Positions 1 to 7,612 of a DNA stretch of 15,425 nt are shown here, in pieces (within the stretch, counting starts at the first letter, position 1; the number at the start of each line of letters is the position of its first letter). The stretch comes from Caldifarciminota bacterium. GTDB taxonomy: Bacteria; Hydrothermota; UBA3073; NMUJ01. A program made the position numbers and the translations under genes. Below the pieces are notes generated by a model. The model was not told the origin of the DNA, did no database searches, and was given only the letters and a program-made list of their open reading frames with translations. The stretch lies in assembly GCA_021158725.1 (NCBI GenBank), contig JAGGUB010000126.1, positions 1 to 15,425 of the forward strand, read 5' to 3'.

Positions 1-96
1 AGGAATTGGTTAATAAAAGCATTTGAAGATTTTACAATTGTAATACATGAGATGAAATTACCCAAAGATGAGATAATCACTTCTATGGTATGTTGA
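1..96 (+). CDS. C-terminal end of an unidentified protein (partial)
   Basis: The first frame is open from base 1 to a TGA at 94-96 and encodes about 31 residues with a plausible mix of charged and hydrophobic residues (it contains HEMKLPKDEII). The window edge removes everything upstream. I do not recognise a family. It lies on the same strand as the MNT/HEPN/ARH cassette and ends 87 bases before it, with a promoter-like element between, so it is probably a separate transcription unit. It could also be non-coding or a gene remnant. Confidence 0.3.
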   Translation, partial: RNWLIKAFEDFTIVIHEMKLPKDEIITSMVC

Positions 97-129
97 AGAG
101 ACAATCGTCCACAAAGTATGAGGTATTGC

Positions 130-159
130 TTGACCTACCTAATGCATTAGCTATATATT
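130..159 (+). promoter_or_regulatory. Candidate sigma-70-type promoter of the MNT-HEPN-ARH cassette
   Basis: TTGACC at 130-135 matches the -35 consensus at five of six positions. TATATT at 154-159 matches the -10 consensus at five of six, with an 18-base spacer; TATATA at 152-157 with a 16-base spacer is an alternative. Transcription would start near 166, giving a leader of under 20 bases before the ATG at 184. The AAGGG at 162-166 would then lie at or outside the transcript end. This is inferred from sequence match only. Confidence 0.45.
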
Positions 160-183
160 TGAAGGGAAAAATTAATTTAACCG

Positions 184-525
184 ATGAAAATAGACAAGAA
201 AGATAAAGAAATCAGAAAGATTATAAAAGAGACAATAAAGAAGGTCTTGAAACAGTACAATATTAAGCTTTTAAAAATAATTCTTTTTGGTTCAAGGGCA
301 AGAAGTGATCACAAGGAGGATAGCGATTGGGACTGCTTTGTGATTGTGGAAGACGAATTAGACCGCGATAAAAAAAGAGAAATTACTGCAAGAATACGAA
401 TGGAATTTGCCCGTTTGAAGATACCAAACGATATAATTATCCAGTCCTCTGCTACCTTTGAAAAACGTAAAACCGATGTCGGCTATCTTACTTATTATGT
501 CTTGAAAGAAGGTGTTGAGATATGA
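184..525 (+). CDS. Minimal nucleotidyltransferase (MNT domain, MntA-like antitoxin)
   Basis: 113 residues, the usual length for a stand-alone MNT domain (NTP_transf_2, DNA polymerase beta fold). The catalytic signature is intact: G36-S37, ten residues, then D48-W49-D50, which is the GSX10DXD form. D83 at the start of a later strand (NDIII) is a likely third metal-binding acid. In characterised pairs of this kind the MNT enzyme transfers AMP to the partner HEPN protein and neutralises it. Here the HEPN gene follows with a 4-base ATGA overlap, so the two are translationally coupled. A TAA at 178-180 stops the frame just upstream, so ATG 184 is the first possible start. No Shine-Dalgarno sequence lies at a normal distance. 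Arginine codons are mainly AGA, unlike the minus-strand genes. The family call is firm; the antitoxin role is inferred from context. Confidence 0.85.
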   Translation: MKIDKKDKEIRKIIKETIKKVLKQYNIKLLKIILFGSRARSDHKEDSDWDCFVIVEDELDRDKKREITARIRMEFARLKIPNDIIIQSSATFEKRKTDVGYLTYYVLKEGVEI

Positions 526-926
526 GCATTGAATCATCCAAAAAGTGGGTATTAAAAGCAGAAAATGACCTAAAAATTGCTAAAGACGAAATCACCATGG
601 AAAATCCCGCAACCGATGCTATCTGCTTTCATGCCCAACAATGTGCTGAAAAATATCTTAAAGCTTATCTGATCTTTAACAGTAAAGAAGTGCGAAGAAC
701 CCACGATATAGCGGAACTCATAAGCCAATGTTCTGAGGTTGACCCAGAATTTGCTGAACTCAACCAAATTGAGATTGTTTCACTAACAGATTATGCGGTG
801 GAAATAAGATACGCTGAAGATTTTTATTTCCCCTCAATGGAAGAAGCAAAACATGCCATAGAACTTGCGGAAAGAGTTAAAAATTTCGTTATCGGGAAAC
901 TTGAAAAATTGGGATTTAAATTGTGA
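522..926 (+). CDS. HEPN-domain protein, partner of the adjacent MNT protein
   Basis: 134 residues with the hallmarks of the PF05168-type HEPN domain: four predicted helices, the FHAQQCAEKYLKAYL helix at 36-50, THD at 60-62, and YAVEIRY at 91-97. HEPN proteins pair with MNT proteins, as toxin/antitoxin or as substrate-binding and catalytic halves of one enzyme. I see no RX4-6H ribonuclease motif: the only Arg near a His is in RRTH (58-61), with the wrong spacing. A canonical RNase activity is therefore not supported by sequence. The start overlaps the MNT stop (ATGA). An AAGG at 509-512 lies 9 bases upstream of the ATG. The gene ends in a GTGA overlap with the next frame. A+T-rich, with AGA/CGA arginine codons, like the MNT gene. 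Confidence 0.85.
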   Translation: MSIESSKKWVLKAENDLKIAKDEITMENPATDAICFHAQQCAEKYLKAYLIFNSKEVRRTHDIAELISQCSEVDPEFAELNQIEIVSLTDYAVEIRYAEDFYFPSMEEAKHAIELAERVKNFVIGKLEKLGFKL

Positions 927-1903
927 TAATTCATCGCAATACTATCGTACTTAAGGAAGTTATGAAAAGGAACAAAGTACTCGGTGGCCTCTTAGGGTTA
1001 TGTATTGGAGATGCACTCGGCCTCCCTGTGGAATTCAACCCCAGAAGCGCTTTAAAAGCAACCCCAGTAACCGACATGATCGGCTACGGTACTCATAATC
1101 AACCTCCAGGCACCTGGTCTGACGATAGCTCGCTTACTTTTTGTCTGGCTGAATCTCTTTGTAATGGGTTTAACCTCCGGGATATTGCAGCCAAATTCGT
1201 AAAATGGCTATACGAAAGCTATTGGACACCTCATGGTAAGGTTTTCGACGTAGGAAATACAACCTGTACCGCTATCGCCAGGTTGAAAGAAGGCGTTAAC
1301 CCTTTAGAAGCAGGTTTAGCCGATGAATTTAGCAACGGCAACGGTTCACTCATGAGAATCCTACCGTTAGCATTCTATTTAGAGAAAAGCGATATAGAAC
1401 AGCAATTTGAAATCACCCACCAAGTATCCTGTTTAACGCATAGACATTTACGTTCACAGATAGCGTGTGGAATTTATATTCAAGTTGCAATCAACCTCCT
1501 CAAAGGTAACACCCCCAAAGAAGCATATGAAAACATGAAGTGTACCGTTTCAGATTACTATTCAAAATGCCCATATATCACGGAATTACACCATTTCAAC
1601 AGGATCATCGAATCCGACATATCAAGGTTACCAGAGGCTGCCATCAAGTCAAGCAGCTATGTAGTAGATACATTAGAGGCAAGTTTGTGGTGTCTCCTCA
1701 ATAGCAATTCCTATGCAGATACTGTGCTCACCGCAGTAAATCTTGGCGGTGATACCGACACTTTGGGAGCAGTCACCGGTGGATTAGCAGGCATATATTA
1801 CGGTTACGATGGACTACCTCAAAAATGGGTAACCAGGCTTGCAAGAGCCAAAGACATAATGGAACTGGGTGAAAGATTATACAGCGCGATATATAAGGCA
1901 TAA
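923..1903 (+). CDS. ADP-ribosylglycohydrolase family protein (DraG/ARH fold)
   Basis: 326 residues from GTG 923, or 313 from ATG 962, which has a better ribosome site. The fold is the all-helical ARH/DraG family (PF03747), which removes ADP-ribose from proteins, nucleic acids or O-acetyl-ADP-ribose using two metal ions. Diagnostic segments are GLLGLCIGDALGLP (22-35), the first metal site WSDDSS (65-70), the SNGNGSLMRILPLAF block (137-151), and the second metal site LGGDTDTLGAVTGG (274-287) with D277, D279 and T280. All expected metal ligands are present, so it should be active. The GTG overlaps the HEPN stop by 4 bases, tying it to the MNT/HEPN pair. Ten of its 13 arginines use AGA or AGG. 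The substrate cannot be told from sequence; a role in reversing a modification linked to the cassette is my inference. Confidence 0.9.
   Translation: MIIHRNTIVLKEVMKRNKVLGGLLGLCIGDALGLPVEFNPRSALKATPVTDMIGYGTHNQPPGTWSDDSSLTFCLAESLCNGFNLRDIAAKFVKWLYESYWTPHGKVFDVGNTTCTAIARLKEGVNPLEAGLADEFSNGNGSLMRILPLAFYLEKSDIEQQFEITHQVSCLTHRHLRSQIACGIYIQVAINLLKGNTPKEAYENMKCTVSDYYSKCPYITELHHFNRIIESDISRLPEAAIKSSSYVVDTLEASLWCLLNSNSYADTVLTAVNLGGDTDTLGAVTGGLAGIYYGYDGLPQKWVTRLARAKDIMELGERLYSAIYKA
953..957 (+). promoter_or_regulatory. Ribosome binding site favouring the internal ARH start at 962
   Basis: AAGGA lies 4 bases upstream of ATG 962. It suggests that translation of the ADP-ribosylglycohydrolase begins at 962 rather than at the overlapping GTG 923. 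The family-conserved region (LGGLLGLCIGDALG) starts only a few residues after M14, which agrees with the shorter form. Confidence 0.5.
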
Positions 1904-1961
1904 ATTTAAGTCATCGTGAATCGAGCTCCACAATAACGTTGTAAAATGTCAACACCTGGAT

Positions 1962-2726
1962 CTAAGGTTTCATCTCACACAATTTTCCATTCAGCCACTC
2001 GATAGCATCTACCACCCTCGGGCCCGGTCGCAGAAATATGTTGAGATCCTCTGGCACCAACACCCTATTATACTTAACCGCAGGCACGGATTGCCAACCT
2101 ATCCTATCATCCGGCGGTGGTGCATCCTCACACAACATGAGTATAACTTCTGGATTTTGTGTCACCACCCACTCGGGGCTCACCACCGGATACGTTGCAT
2201 CTATTGTATCACCTATGTTGTATCCACCCGCCCGCTGCACCATCTCGTTTATGTAACTCCTTCTACCCACTGTGATTATTGGGTTATACCATACCTCCAC
2301 GTATACACGCCATCTATGTGGTGGTTGAACCAGCTTATCGAGCTTTTCACGTAACACCTTTACCAATGAATCTGCCTGCCGTTCATGACCCAACAGCTTA
2401 CCTATGGTATCGATAGCTGTAAATATTTCGTCAATACTCTCTGTTCGTATCACCTCCACATGTAAACCCAGTTTATTCAACTCCTCCGCTATCCTCTCCT
2501 GTACCCCACCTGTTGTCAACACAATATCCGGCTCCAATACCTGTATTTTCTCGTAATTTGGCACCATAAATGACCCCACGATCGGCTTATTAATACCTGG
2601 TGGATAGTCGCAAGGGGTTACCACACCCACCAGCTCACTATCTGCACCTATCGCATAGATTATCTCCGTGATGTTGGGTGCCAACGACACCACACGTAAC
2701 CCGATAACGAACAGCAATGCTACCAT
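1962..2726 (-). CDS. BtuF-like periplasmic substrate-binding protein (probable cobalamin/corrinoid binding)
   Basis: 254 residues of the Peripla_BP_2 family, the binding component of ABC importers for vitamin B12, haem or iron chelates. The opening RVVSLAPNITEIIYAIGA (11-28), the CDYPP segment (39-43), and the NYEKIQVLEPDIVLTTGG block (57-74) are closest to B12-binding (BtuF) relatives. The C-terminal lobe has the usual GG-N...P.VSPEWVV pattern (167-188). The N-terminus is odd: only about 10 hydrophobic residues (MVALLFVIGL), no positive n-region and no lipobox cysteine. A TAG directly precedes the ATG, so no longer start exists. No permease or ATPase gene is near, so its transporter lies elsewhere or is shared. 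It is the last gene of the minus-strand run, 21 bases after the helicase gene. Specificity is uncertain. Confidence 0.75.
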   Translation of the reverse strand: MVALLFVIGLRVVSLAPNITEIIYAIGADSELVGVVTPCDYPPGINKPIVGSFMVPNYEKIQVLEPDIVLTTGGVQERIAEELNKLGLHVEVIRTESIDEIFTAIDTIGKLLGHERQADSLVKVLREKLDKLVQPPHRWRVYVEVWYNPIITVGRRSYINEMVQRAGGYNIGDTIDATYPVVSPEWVVTQNPEVILMLCEDAPPPDDRIGWQSVPAVKYNRVLVPEDLNIFLRPGPRVVDAIEWLNGKLCEMKP

Positions 2727-2747
2727 CTATTTAAATAACAAATATGG

Positions 2748-4640
2748 TTACCATTCGAAATCTATCTCCTCGCTGGGTAACTCATTCAGGAAGCGCGACC
2801 TCATACACACACGTCGACGTCTACTCATCGCATACGTTATGTAGACACGCTCCTTTGCACGTGTTATACCCACATAGAACAGCCGACGCTCCTCTTCGAG
2901 CTCCTCCGGTTCATTAAGCGACTTATAATGTGGGAATAACCCCTCCTCCAACCCCGTAAGTATGACGATCGGGAATTCGAGCCCCTTCACACTATGTAAT
3001 GTCATAAGGTTCAGCTTCTGGCGATCGCTTCTCCACTCATCTATATCCGTAAACAATGCCACAGTACGTAGATAATCCTCCAGCTCTTCATACTCACGTA
3101 AGCTGGCTATCAACTCACGTAGGTTTTCGATACGCTCCTCATCGTCACCAATCCATTCCCAATATCCAGATTCACCCAATATCTTATCGAGCAACTCCGC
3201 CGGCTTCACATCCAGGTGACGCCATCTCTCAATATTTTGATATAACGTAATTATGTGACCTTTGATACGTGCAGGTATGTCAGGTATGGCCTCCACCTCA
3301 CGTAACACCCCATACAAGCTATTGCCATGCCTCTCCGCATATTGTTGTAACTTTTTGAGCGTAACCTTACCTATACCCTTGGGTGGATTCTCAATCACCC
3401 TTATAAGTGAAACCGTATCACGTGGATTCACCAACACCTTCAAATAAGCGAGCGCATCCTTCACCTCCTTACGTTCGTAAAACCTTAACCCACCCACCAC
3501 AACATATGGGATACCACGTCGCTGTAGCTCCTCTTCAAACGTACGGCTCTGAAAATGTGTCCGATATAGGATAGCGAAATCACCCAGGTTACGACCCGCA
3601 TTCTCGACAATATCCACCACCTTACGGGCTTCGTCACGTTCATCGTAAGCTTCGATAATCTTCACCCTATCACCCTCAGGGTTTGTTGTGTACAACTGTT
3701 TACCCTTACGGAGGATGTTGAAACTTATAAGATGTGTTGCCACCCTCAATATGCGTTTGGTCGACCGATAATTCTCCTCCAACCTTATAACCTTAGCATC
3801 AGGAAAATCCTTCTCGAAATCCAGTATATTATGTATATCAGCGCCACGCCACCGATAGATGGATTGATCCTCATCACCCACCACAGTGATATTCCTATAC
3901 TTTTGTGCCAACACCTTCAGTATTTCATACTGTGCACGGTTGGTATCCTGATACTCATCCACAAGTATGTACTTCTTAGAGAACCGCTCACGTGCAACCT
4001 CTGACTCACGCAACACCCTCCACGCATAGAATAGTAAGTCGGCAAAATCGAGCGCATTATTGTGTTGCAACCTAACGTTATATTCACGGTATATGTTACG
4101 TACCTCCCTATCGGGGTATTCATACATCGGTGTATCCTCTGGTGTGACAAACCTCTCCTTTAGCCGTTCAATACGTTCATACACGTAGGATGGTGTCAAA
4201 ACCCTCTCATGTTGGTAACCCAGCTCCTCGATTATATCCTTAATCAATGCCTGTGAATCCTTCTCATCATATATCGTGAAGTTACGCTCTATCCCCACCT
4301 TATCACCAAACATCCGTAACACACGTGCCGCAAACGCATGAAACGTACCCGCAAAAACTGCCTCACCCGCCACCCCTATGAGTTCAACGATACGGCGTTT
4401 CATCTCATTAGCTGCCTTATTCGTAAACGTAAGTGCCACTATCTGCATAGGTGATGCCTTCTTCGTAGCTATCAAGTACGCCACTTTATATGTGAGTACA
4501 CGTGTCTTACCACTACCAGGACCTGCAATCACAAGTACAGGACCCTCGGTAAGCTCCACCGCTGTACGTTGTGATGGGTTCAACTCCTTCAAGAATTCCA
4601 GCTCATGCACTACGTAGGAATTCATATATACGTTCGGCAT
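2748..4640 (-). CDS. UvrD/PcrA-type superfamily 1A DNA helicase
   Basis: 630 residues with the full set of SF1A motifs: Q-motif region LNPSQRTAV (20-28), Walker A GPGSGKT (40-46), motif Ia LTFTNKAANEM (70-80), motif II DEYQDT (228-233), motif III GDEDQSIYRWRGA (255-267), motif IV EENYRST (288-294), motif V LMTLHSVKGLEF (545-556), and motif VI RLFYVGITRAKERVYI (586-601). It is a 3'-5' translocase/helicase; in excision repair UvrD removes the incised strand and UvrC. It ends soon after motif VI, so it lacks the roughly 90-residue C-terminal extension of typical PcrA/UvrD. The start overlaps uvrC by 38 bases; M6 at 4625 is an alternative, and neither start has a clear Shine-Dalgarno sequence. 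Coupling to uvrC fits a repair role. I cannot separate UvrD, PcrA and Rep orthology by eye. Confidence 0.95.
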   Translation of the reverse strand: MPNVYMNSYVVHELEFLKELNPSQRTAVELTEGPVLVIAGPGSGKTRVLTYKVAYLIATKKASPMQIVALTFTNKAANEMKRRIVELIGVAGEAVFAGTFHAFAARVLRMFGDKVGIERNFTIYDEKDSQALIKDIIEELGYQHERVLTPSYVYERIERLKERFVTPEDTPMYEYPDREVRNIYREYNVRLQHNNALDFADLLFYAWRVLRESEVARERFSKKYILVDEYQDTNRAQYEILKVLAQKYRNITVVGDEDQSIYRWRGADIHNILDFEKDFPDAKVIRLEENYRSTKRILRVATHLISFNILRKGKQLYTTNPEGDRVKIIEAYDERDEARKVVDIVENAGRNLGDFAILYRTHFQSRTFEEELQRRGIPYVVVGGLRFYERKEVKDALAYLKVLVNPRDTVSLIRVIENPPKGIGKVTLKKLQQYAERHGNSLYGVLREVEAIPDIPARIKGHIITLYQNIERWRHLDVKPAELLDKILGESGYWEWIGDDEERIENLRELIASLREYEELEDYLRTVALFTDIDEWRSDRQKLNLMTLHSVKGLEFPIVILTGLEEGLFPHYKSLNEPEELEEERRLFYVGITRAKERVYITYAMSRRRRVCMRSRFLNELPSEEIDFEW

Positions 4641-6342
4641 ATTTGCGGCCTATGCCGGGCACCTTGGCTATCTCATCAATAGATGCGCGTTTGAGTCGCT
4701 CAAGGCTACCAAAATATTTAATGAGTGCCTGCCGCCGTTTAGCACCCACACCTGGTATCGCATCAAGTATGGATTCGGGCTTCTCACGCAACTTACGATG
4801 ATATTCGATTGCAAACCTATGTGCCTCGTTACGTATACGTTGTAACAACCGCAACGCCGGTGATGACAACGGTACACTCAAAATCTTACCTTCAGGTGTT
4901 ATAATCTGTTCAAACCGTTTCGCCAACCCAAACACTGGCACCTCAGGTGGATACACCTTACGTGCTACCCGCACATGACCCACACCACCATCGATAAGCA
5001 CCAGATCAGGCAACTTTTTATTCTCCTTCTGTAGGCGAGCTACCCGACGTTTGACAACCTCCTCCATCATCGCATAATCATCTATCCCCTGCACCGTACG
5101 TATTCTGAACCTACGATAGCTGCGTTTGTCAGGCTTACCATCAACAAACACCACACACGAACCTACCGCATATTTACCATGTATGTTGGATATATCAAAC
5201 GCCTCTATCCTACGTGGCGGCTGTGCCAACCCCAACGTACGTTGCAAATCGCTAATCGATGGCCTCACCTTAACTTGTGACTTACTTTCCTCCATATGTG
5301 TGATCGCATTCTCAGTCGCCATCTCCAGCAGCTCACGTCGTGTACCCCTATCCGGTATTTTTATCTCAACCCTATGTCCCTTCTTCTCTGATAGCCATTC
5401 AGCCAGTGTATCAACCTCGTTCACACATGGGACAACAATCTCATCCGGCACAAAATACGCTGTCTTGTAGTATTGTAACATAAACGCACGTATCACCTCA
5501 GCTGCCGACTCACGTAGCGTCTCCATGAAGTAATGCTCACCACCCAACAACCGTCCCTCCCGTATACGTAGTAGCTCGATACATGCGGTATGACCGGATT
5601 GACTTATACCAATAACATCCATATCAATAGGTGTGGAGAATATCGCACGTTGTTTGTTAACAATATCACGTACCGCACGCAACCTATCACGTACACGGGC
5701 AGCCTCCTCAAATTTAAGCTCAGCCGCCAGCTGGTTCATCTCAGCTTCCAGTTGTTGCTCCACATAGGTGGATTTACCTGACAAGAATGCGATAAGCTGC
5801 TCCACCAGCTTACGGTATTCGGATTCGCTTATCTTACCCTCACATGGTGCGTAACATTTACCAATGTAATAGCTCAAACACGCCTTATCAGGTAGCTTAC
5901 CACGACATGTACGTACCTTGAATATCTTCACCGCCGTACGTAATGCACGTCGCATAGTCTTGGCGTTGGTGTATGGCCCAAAATATATGCTATGCTTATC
6001 ACGTAAATCACGTGTAGGTATCACATATGGGAAAGGTTCATTAATTGCCACCTTTATATACGGATATTTCTTGTCATCCTTCAACCTGATATTGTATTTA
6101 GGTTTGTGAAACTTTATGAGGTTAGCCTCAACTATGAGAGCTTCCACCTCCGATTTCGTAAGCAGATAATCCATATCCGCAACTTTCTCCATCAATCGTT
6201 TCACCTTCGGTGGTAACTCCTTCGTGAAGTAACTTGCCACCCTCTTCCTAAGTGAACGTGCCTTACCCACGTATAAGACCTTACCTTTTTTATCCTTGAA
6301 TATATACACACCAGGTGCATCCGGCAAATCCTGCCACTTCAT
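4603..6342 (-). CDS. uvrC: Excinuclease ABC subunit UvrC
   Basis: 579 residues, slightly shorter than the usual 600 or so. UvrC makes both incisions in nucleotide excision repair after UvrAB loads on damage. Domains in order: GIY-YIG nuclease (GVYIF at 11-15, YVGKARSLRKRV at 24-35, likely catalytic E73); a four-cysteine group C146, C155, C163, C167, matching the iron-sulphur ligands reported for UvrC; a UVR motif that binds UvrB (about 200-230, LKFEEAARVRDRL); an RNase H-like nuclease with D383 (FDIS), D451 (IDGG) and H508 (EAHRF); and a C-terminal double helix-hairpin-helix (IPGVGAKRRQAL at 529-540, VPGIGRKYAERI at 561-572). All catalytic residues are present. It follows sir2 after 81 bases and overlaps the helicase gene by 38. 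No Shine-Dalgarno sequence is evident upstream. Confidence 0.97.
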   Translation of the reverse strand: MKWQDLPDAPGVYIFKDKKGKVLYVGKARSLRKRVASYFTKELPPKVKRLMEKVADMDYLLTKSEVEALIVEANLIKFHKPKYNIRLKDDKKYPYIKVAINEPFPYVIPTRDLRDKHSIYFGPYTNAKTMRRALRTAVKIFKVRTCRGKLPDKACLSYYIGKCYAPCEGKISESEYRKLVEQLIAFLSGKSTYVEQQLEAEMNQLAAELKFEEAARVRDRLRAVRDIVNKQRAIFSTPIDMDVIGISQSGHTACIELLRIREGRLLGGEHYFMETLRESAAEVIRAFMLQYYKTAYFVPDEIVVPCVNEVDTLAEWLSEKKGHRVEIKIPDRGTRRELLEMATENAITHMEESKSQVKVRPSISDLQRTLGLAQPPRRIEAFDISNIHGKYAVGSCVVFVDGKPDKRSYRRFRIRTVQGIDDYAMMEEVVKRRVARLQKENKKLPDLVLIDGGVGHVRVARKVYPPEVPVFGLAKRFEQIITPEGKILSVPLSSPALRLLQRIRNEAHRFAIEYHRKLREKPESILDAIPGVGAKRRQALIKYFGSLERLKRASIDEIAKVPGIGRKYAERIYEFLRSA

Positions 6343-6423
6343 CGTTAAAATATTACTGGATTTGGATCAAGGTCAACAACCATCAAGCTCCACCATCCTA
6401 TCGATTTGCAGGCTGTCACCTAA

Positions 6424-7218
6424 TCAGACATGTAAAAACTTAGGCAGTATTTCACCTGCCTTACCCTGCAAGAAATGGTCCGCAATCTGTGTAACAGCTG
6501 ACGCTACGGGATTGATTTCAATTATTTTCGTACCCGCATCTTTGGCAATATATGGTAACGAAGCCGCTGGATACACCACACCTGATGTCCCTATCACAAA
6601 AAGTAGATCCACCTCCTGTACGATACGTTCAGCTTCAAACAACACATCCTGTGGCAATGGTTCTCCAAAAAACACCATATCCACACGGTAGCGGCCACCA
6701 CATTCACATCGCTTGAATATCCCCGTAACCACACGTAAAATCCGTATGCGGCTACCTTTCGCTTGTTGTAATCGGTTGAGCATACCTTCAATCTCATCCT
6801 TCGCCATATATCGATGTTTCCCGCACCTCATACAACGTAACCTGTACATATTACCATGTAGCTCAAGTACGTTCTTGCTACCCGCACGTTGGTGCAGGTT
6901 ATCAACATTCTGTGTTATCACAGCTATCAGTTTACCGGTACGTTCCATTTCAGCCAACGCATAATGTGCGGGGTTGGGTTCCGCCATCAATGGCATTCTG
7001 TAGAAGTCGATCGCAAAATCTACCACCCTATCAGGTTGCGTGATAAACATACGTAATAACCCGGTAACTGATGCAAACTTCTCAGGTGGATACTTCACCC
7101 ATAACCCACTATCTCCACGAAACGTAGGTATACCACTCTCCTCAGATATACCTGCACCCGTGAATGCAGCCACCCTTTTTGCCCTACGGTAAAGGGTTAC
7201 AACCTCATCCGGCAGCAT
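6424..7218 (-). CDS. Sir2-family NAD-dependent protein deacylase
   Basis: 264 residues of a single-domain sirtuin, which removes acyl groups from lysine with NAD+, giving nicotinamide and O-acyl-ADP-ribose. Signatures: AFTGAGISEESGIPTFRG (18-35) for NAD binding, TQNVDNLHQRAG (102-113), catalytic H121 in ELHGN, zinc ligands C129-x2-C132 and C171-x-C173, and the FVIGTSGVVYPA (207-218) and IIEINP (232-237) blocks. The Tyr-xx-Arg pair that marks desuccinylase (SIRT5/CobB-type) sirtuins is not visible after the NAD motif (FYRMPLM at 72-78), so a plain deacetylase is more likely. It overlaps the end of yjbQ by 14 bases. No neighbouring acetyltransferase or acetyl-CoA synthetase hints at the target. 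Confidence 0.93.
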   Translation of the reverse strand: MLPDEVVTLYRRAKRVAAFTGAGISEESGIPTFRGDSGLWVKYPPEKFASVTGLLRMFITQPDRVVDFAIDFYRMPLMAEPNPAHYALAEMERTGKLIAVITQNVDNLHQRAGSKNVLELHGNMYRLRCMRCGKHRYMAKDEIEGMLNRLQQAKGSRIRILRVVTGIFKRCECGGRYRVDMVFFGEPLPQDVLFEAERIVQEVDLLFVIGTSGVVYPAASLPYIAKDAGTKIIEINPVASAVTQIADHFLQGKAGEILPKFLHV

Positions 7219-7612
7219 CCGCTATGATCTTCACATACACACGGCGACGTCGCGGGCCATCAAACTCCATGAAGAATATACCCTGCCACGTACCGAACAC
7301 CAACCGCCCATTCTCAATAAATAACACACGTGAACTACCGACGATTGCTGCCTTTATGTGTGCATCAGCATTACCCTCAGTATGCCTATACGGATAGTTC
7401 TCTGGTACCAACCTACGTAATGTGGTTAAAATGTCCTCCTTTACGGTAGGATCATAATTCTCATTCACCGTAATAGCAGCCGTCGTATGTGGTACATACA
7501 GTATACATACACCGGATTTGACACCACTCTTCTCAACGATCTCCTCCACCTGACGTGTGATATCTACCATCTCCTGTCTCGTGTGTGTATCTATCTCGAG
7601 GTTATATACCAT
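7205..7612 (-). CDS. yjbQ: YjbQ / UPF0047 family protein
   Basis: 135 residues covering the whole UPF0047 (PF01894) family. Conserved positions are H42-T43-T44 with E51 in the PHTTAAITVNEN stretch (41-52), H77-x-E79-x-N81 and H85 (HTEGNADAH), and the C-terminal GTWQGIFFMEFDGPRRR (107-123). The His/Glu cluster is thought to form a metal or phosphate site. A weak thiamine-phosphate-synthase activity has been reported for E. coli YjbQ, but the true role is not settled. ATG 7612 abuts the TAG of the upstream gene and is preceded by a strong G-rich ribosome site. The 3' end overlaps sir2 by 14 bases. Confidence 0.9.
   Translation of the reverse strand: MVYNLEIDTHTRQEMVDITRQVEEIVEKSGVKSGVCILYVPHTTAAITVNENYDPTVKEDILTTLRRLVPENYPYRHTEGNADAHIKAAIVGSSRVLFIENGRLVFGTWQGIFFMEFDGPRRRRVYVKIIADAAG

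Noticed and set aside
90..206. A 38-codon frame beginning with ATG 90 and overlapping the MNT start
   Set aside because: It lies over the promoter-like element, runs out of frame into the MNT gene and resembles no family that I recognise. Probably a chance frame.
226..240. MNT gene considered as a fragment of a larger kanamycin-type nucleotidyltransferase
   Set aside because: The protein is full length for a minimal MNT domain and is followed by a separate, intact HEPN gene.
1930..1942. Possible terminator hairpin (ACAA...TTGT) between the convergent ARH and BtuF-like genes
   Set aside because: The stem is only four base pairs, A/T-rich, and not followed by a T run on either strand.
6345..6419. 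A 24-codon minus-strand frame (GTG start) ending 2 bases before the uvrC ATG
   Set aside because: Its position is like a leader peptide, but it is short, has no clear ribosome site and shows no attenuator-like pattern. Insufficient evidence to call a gene.
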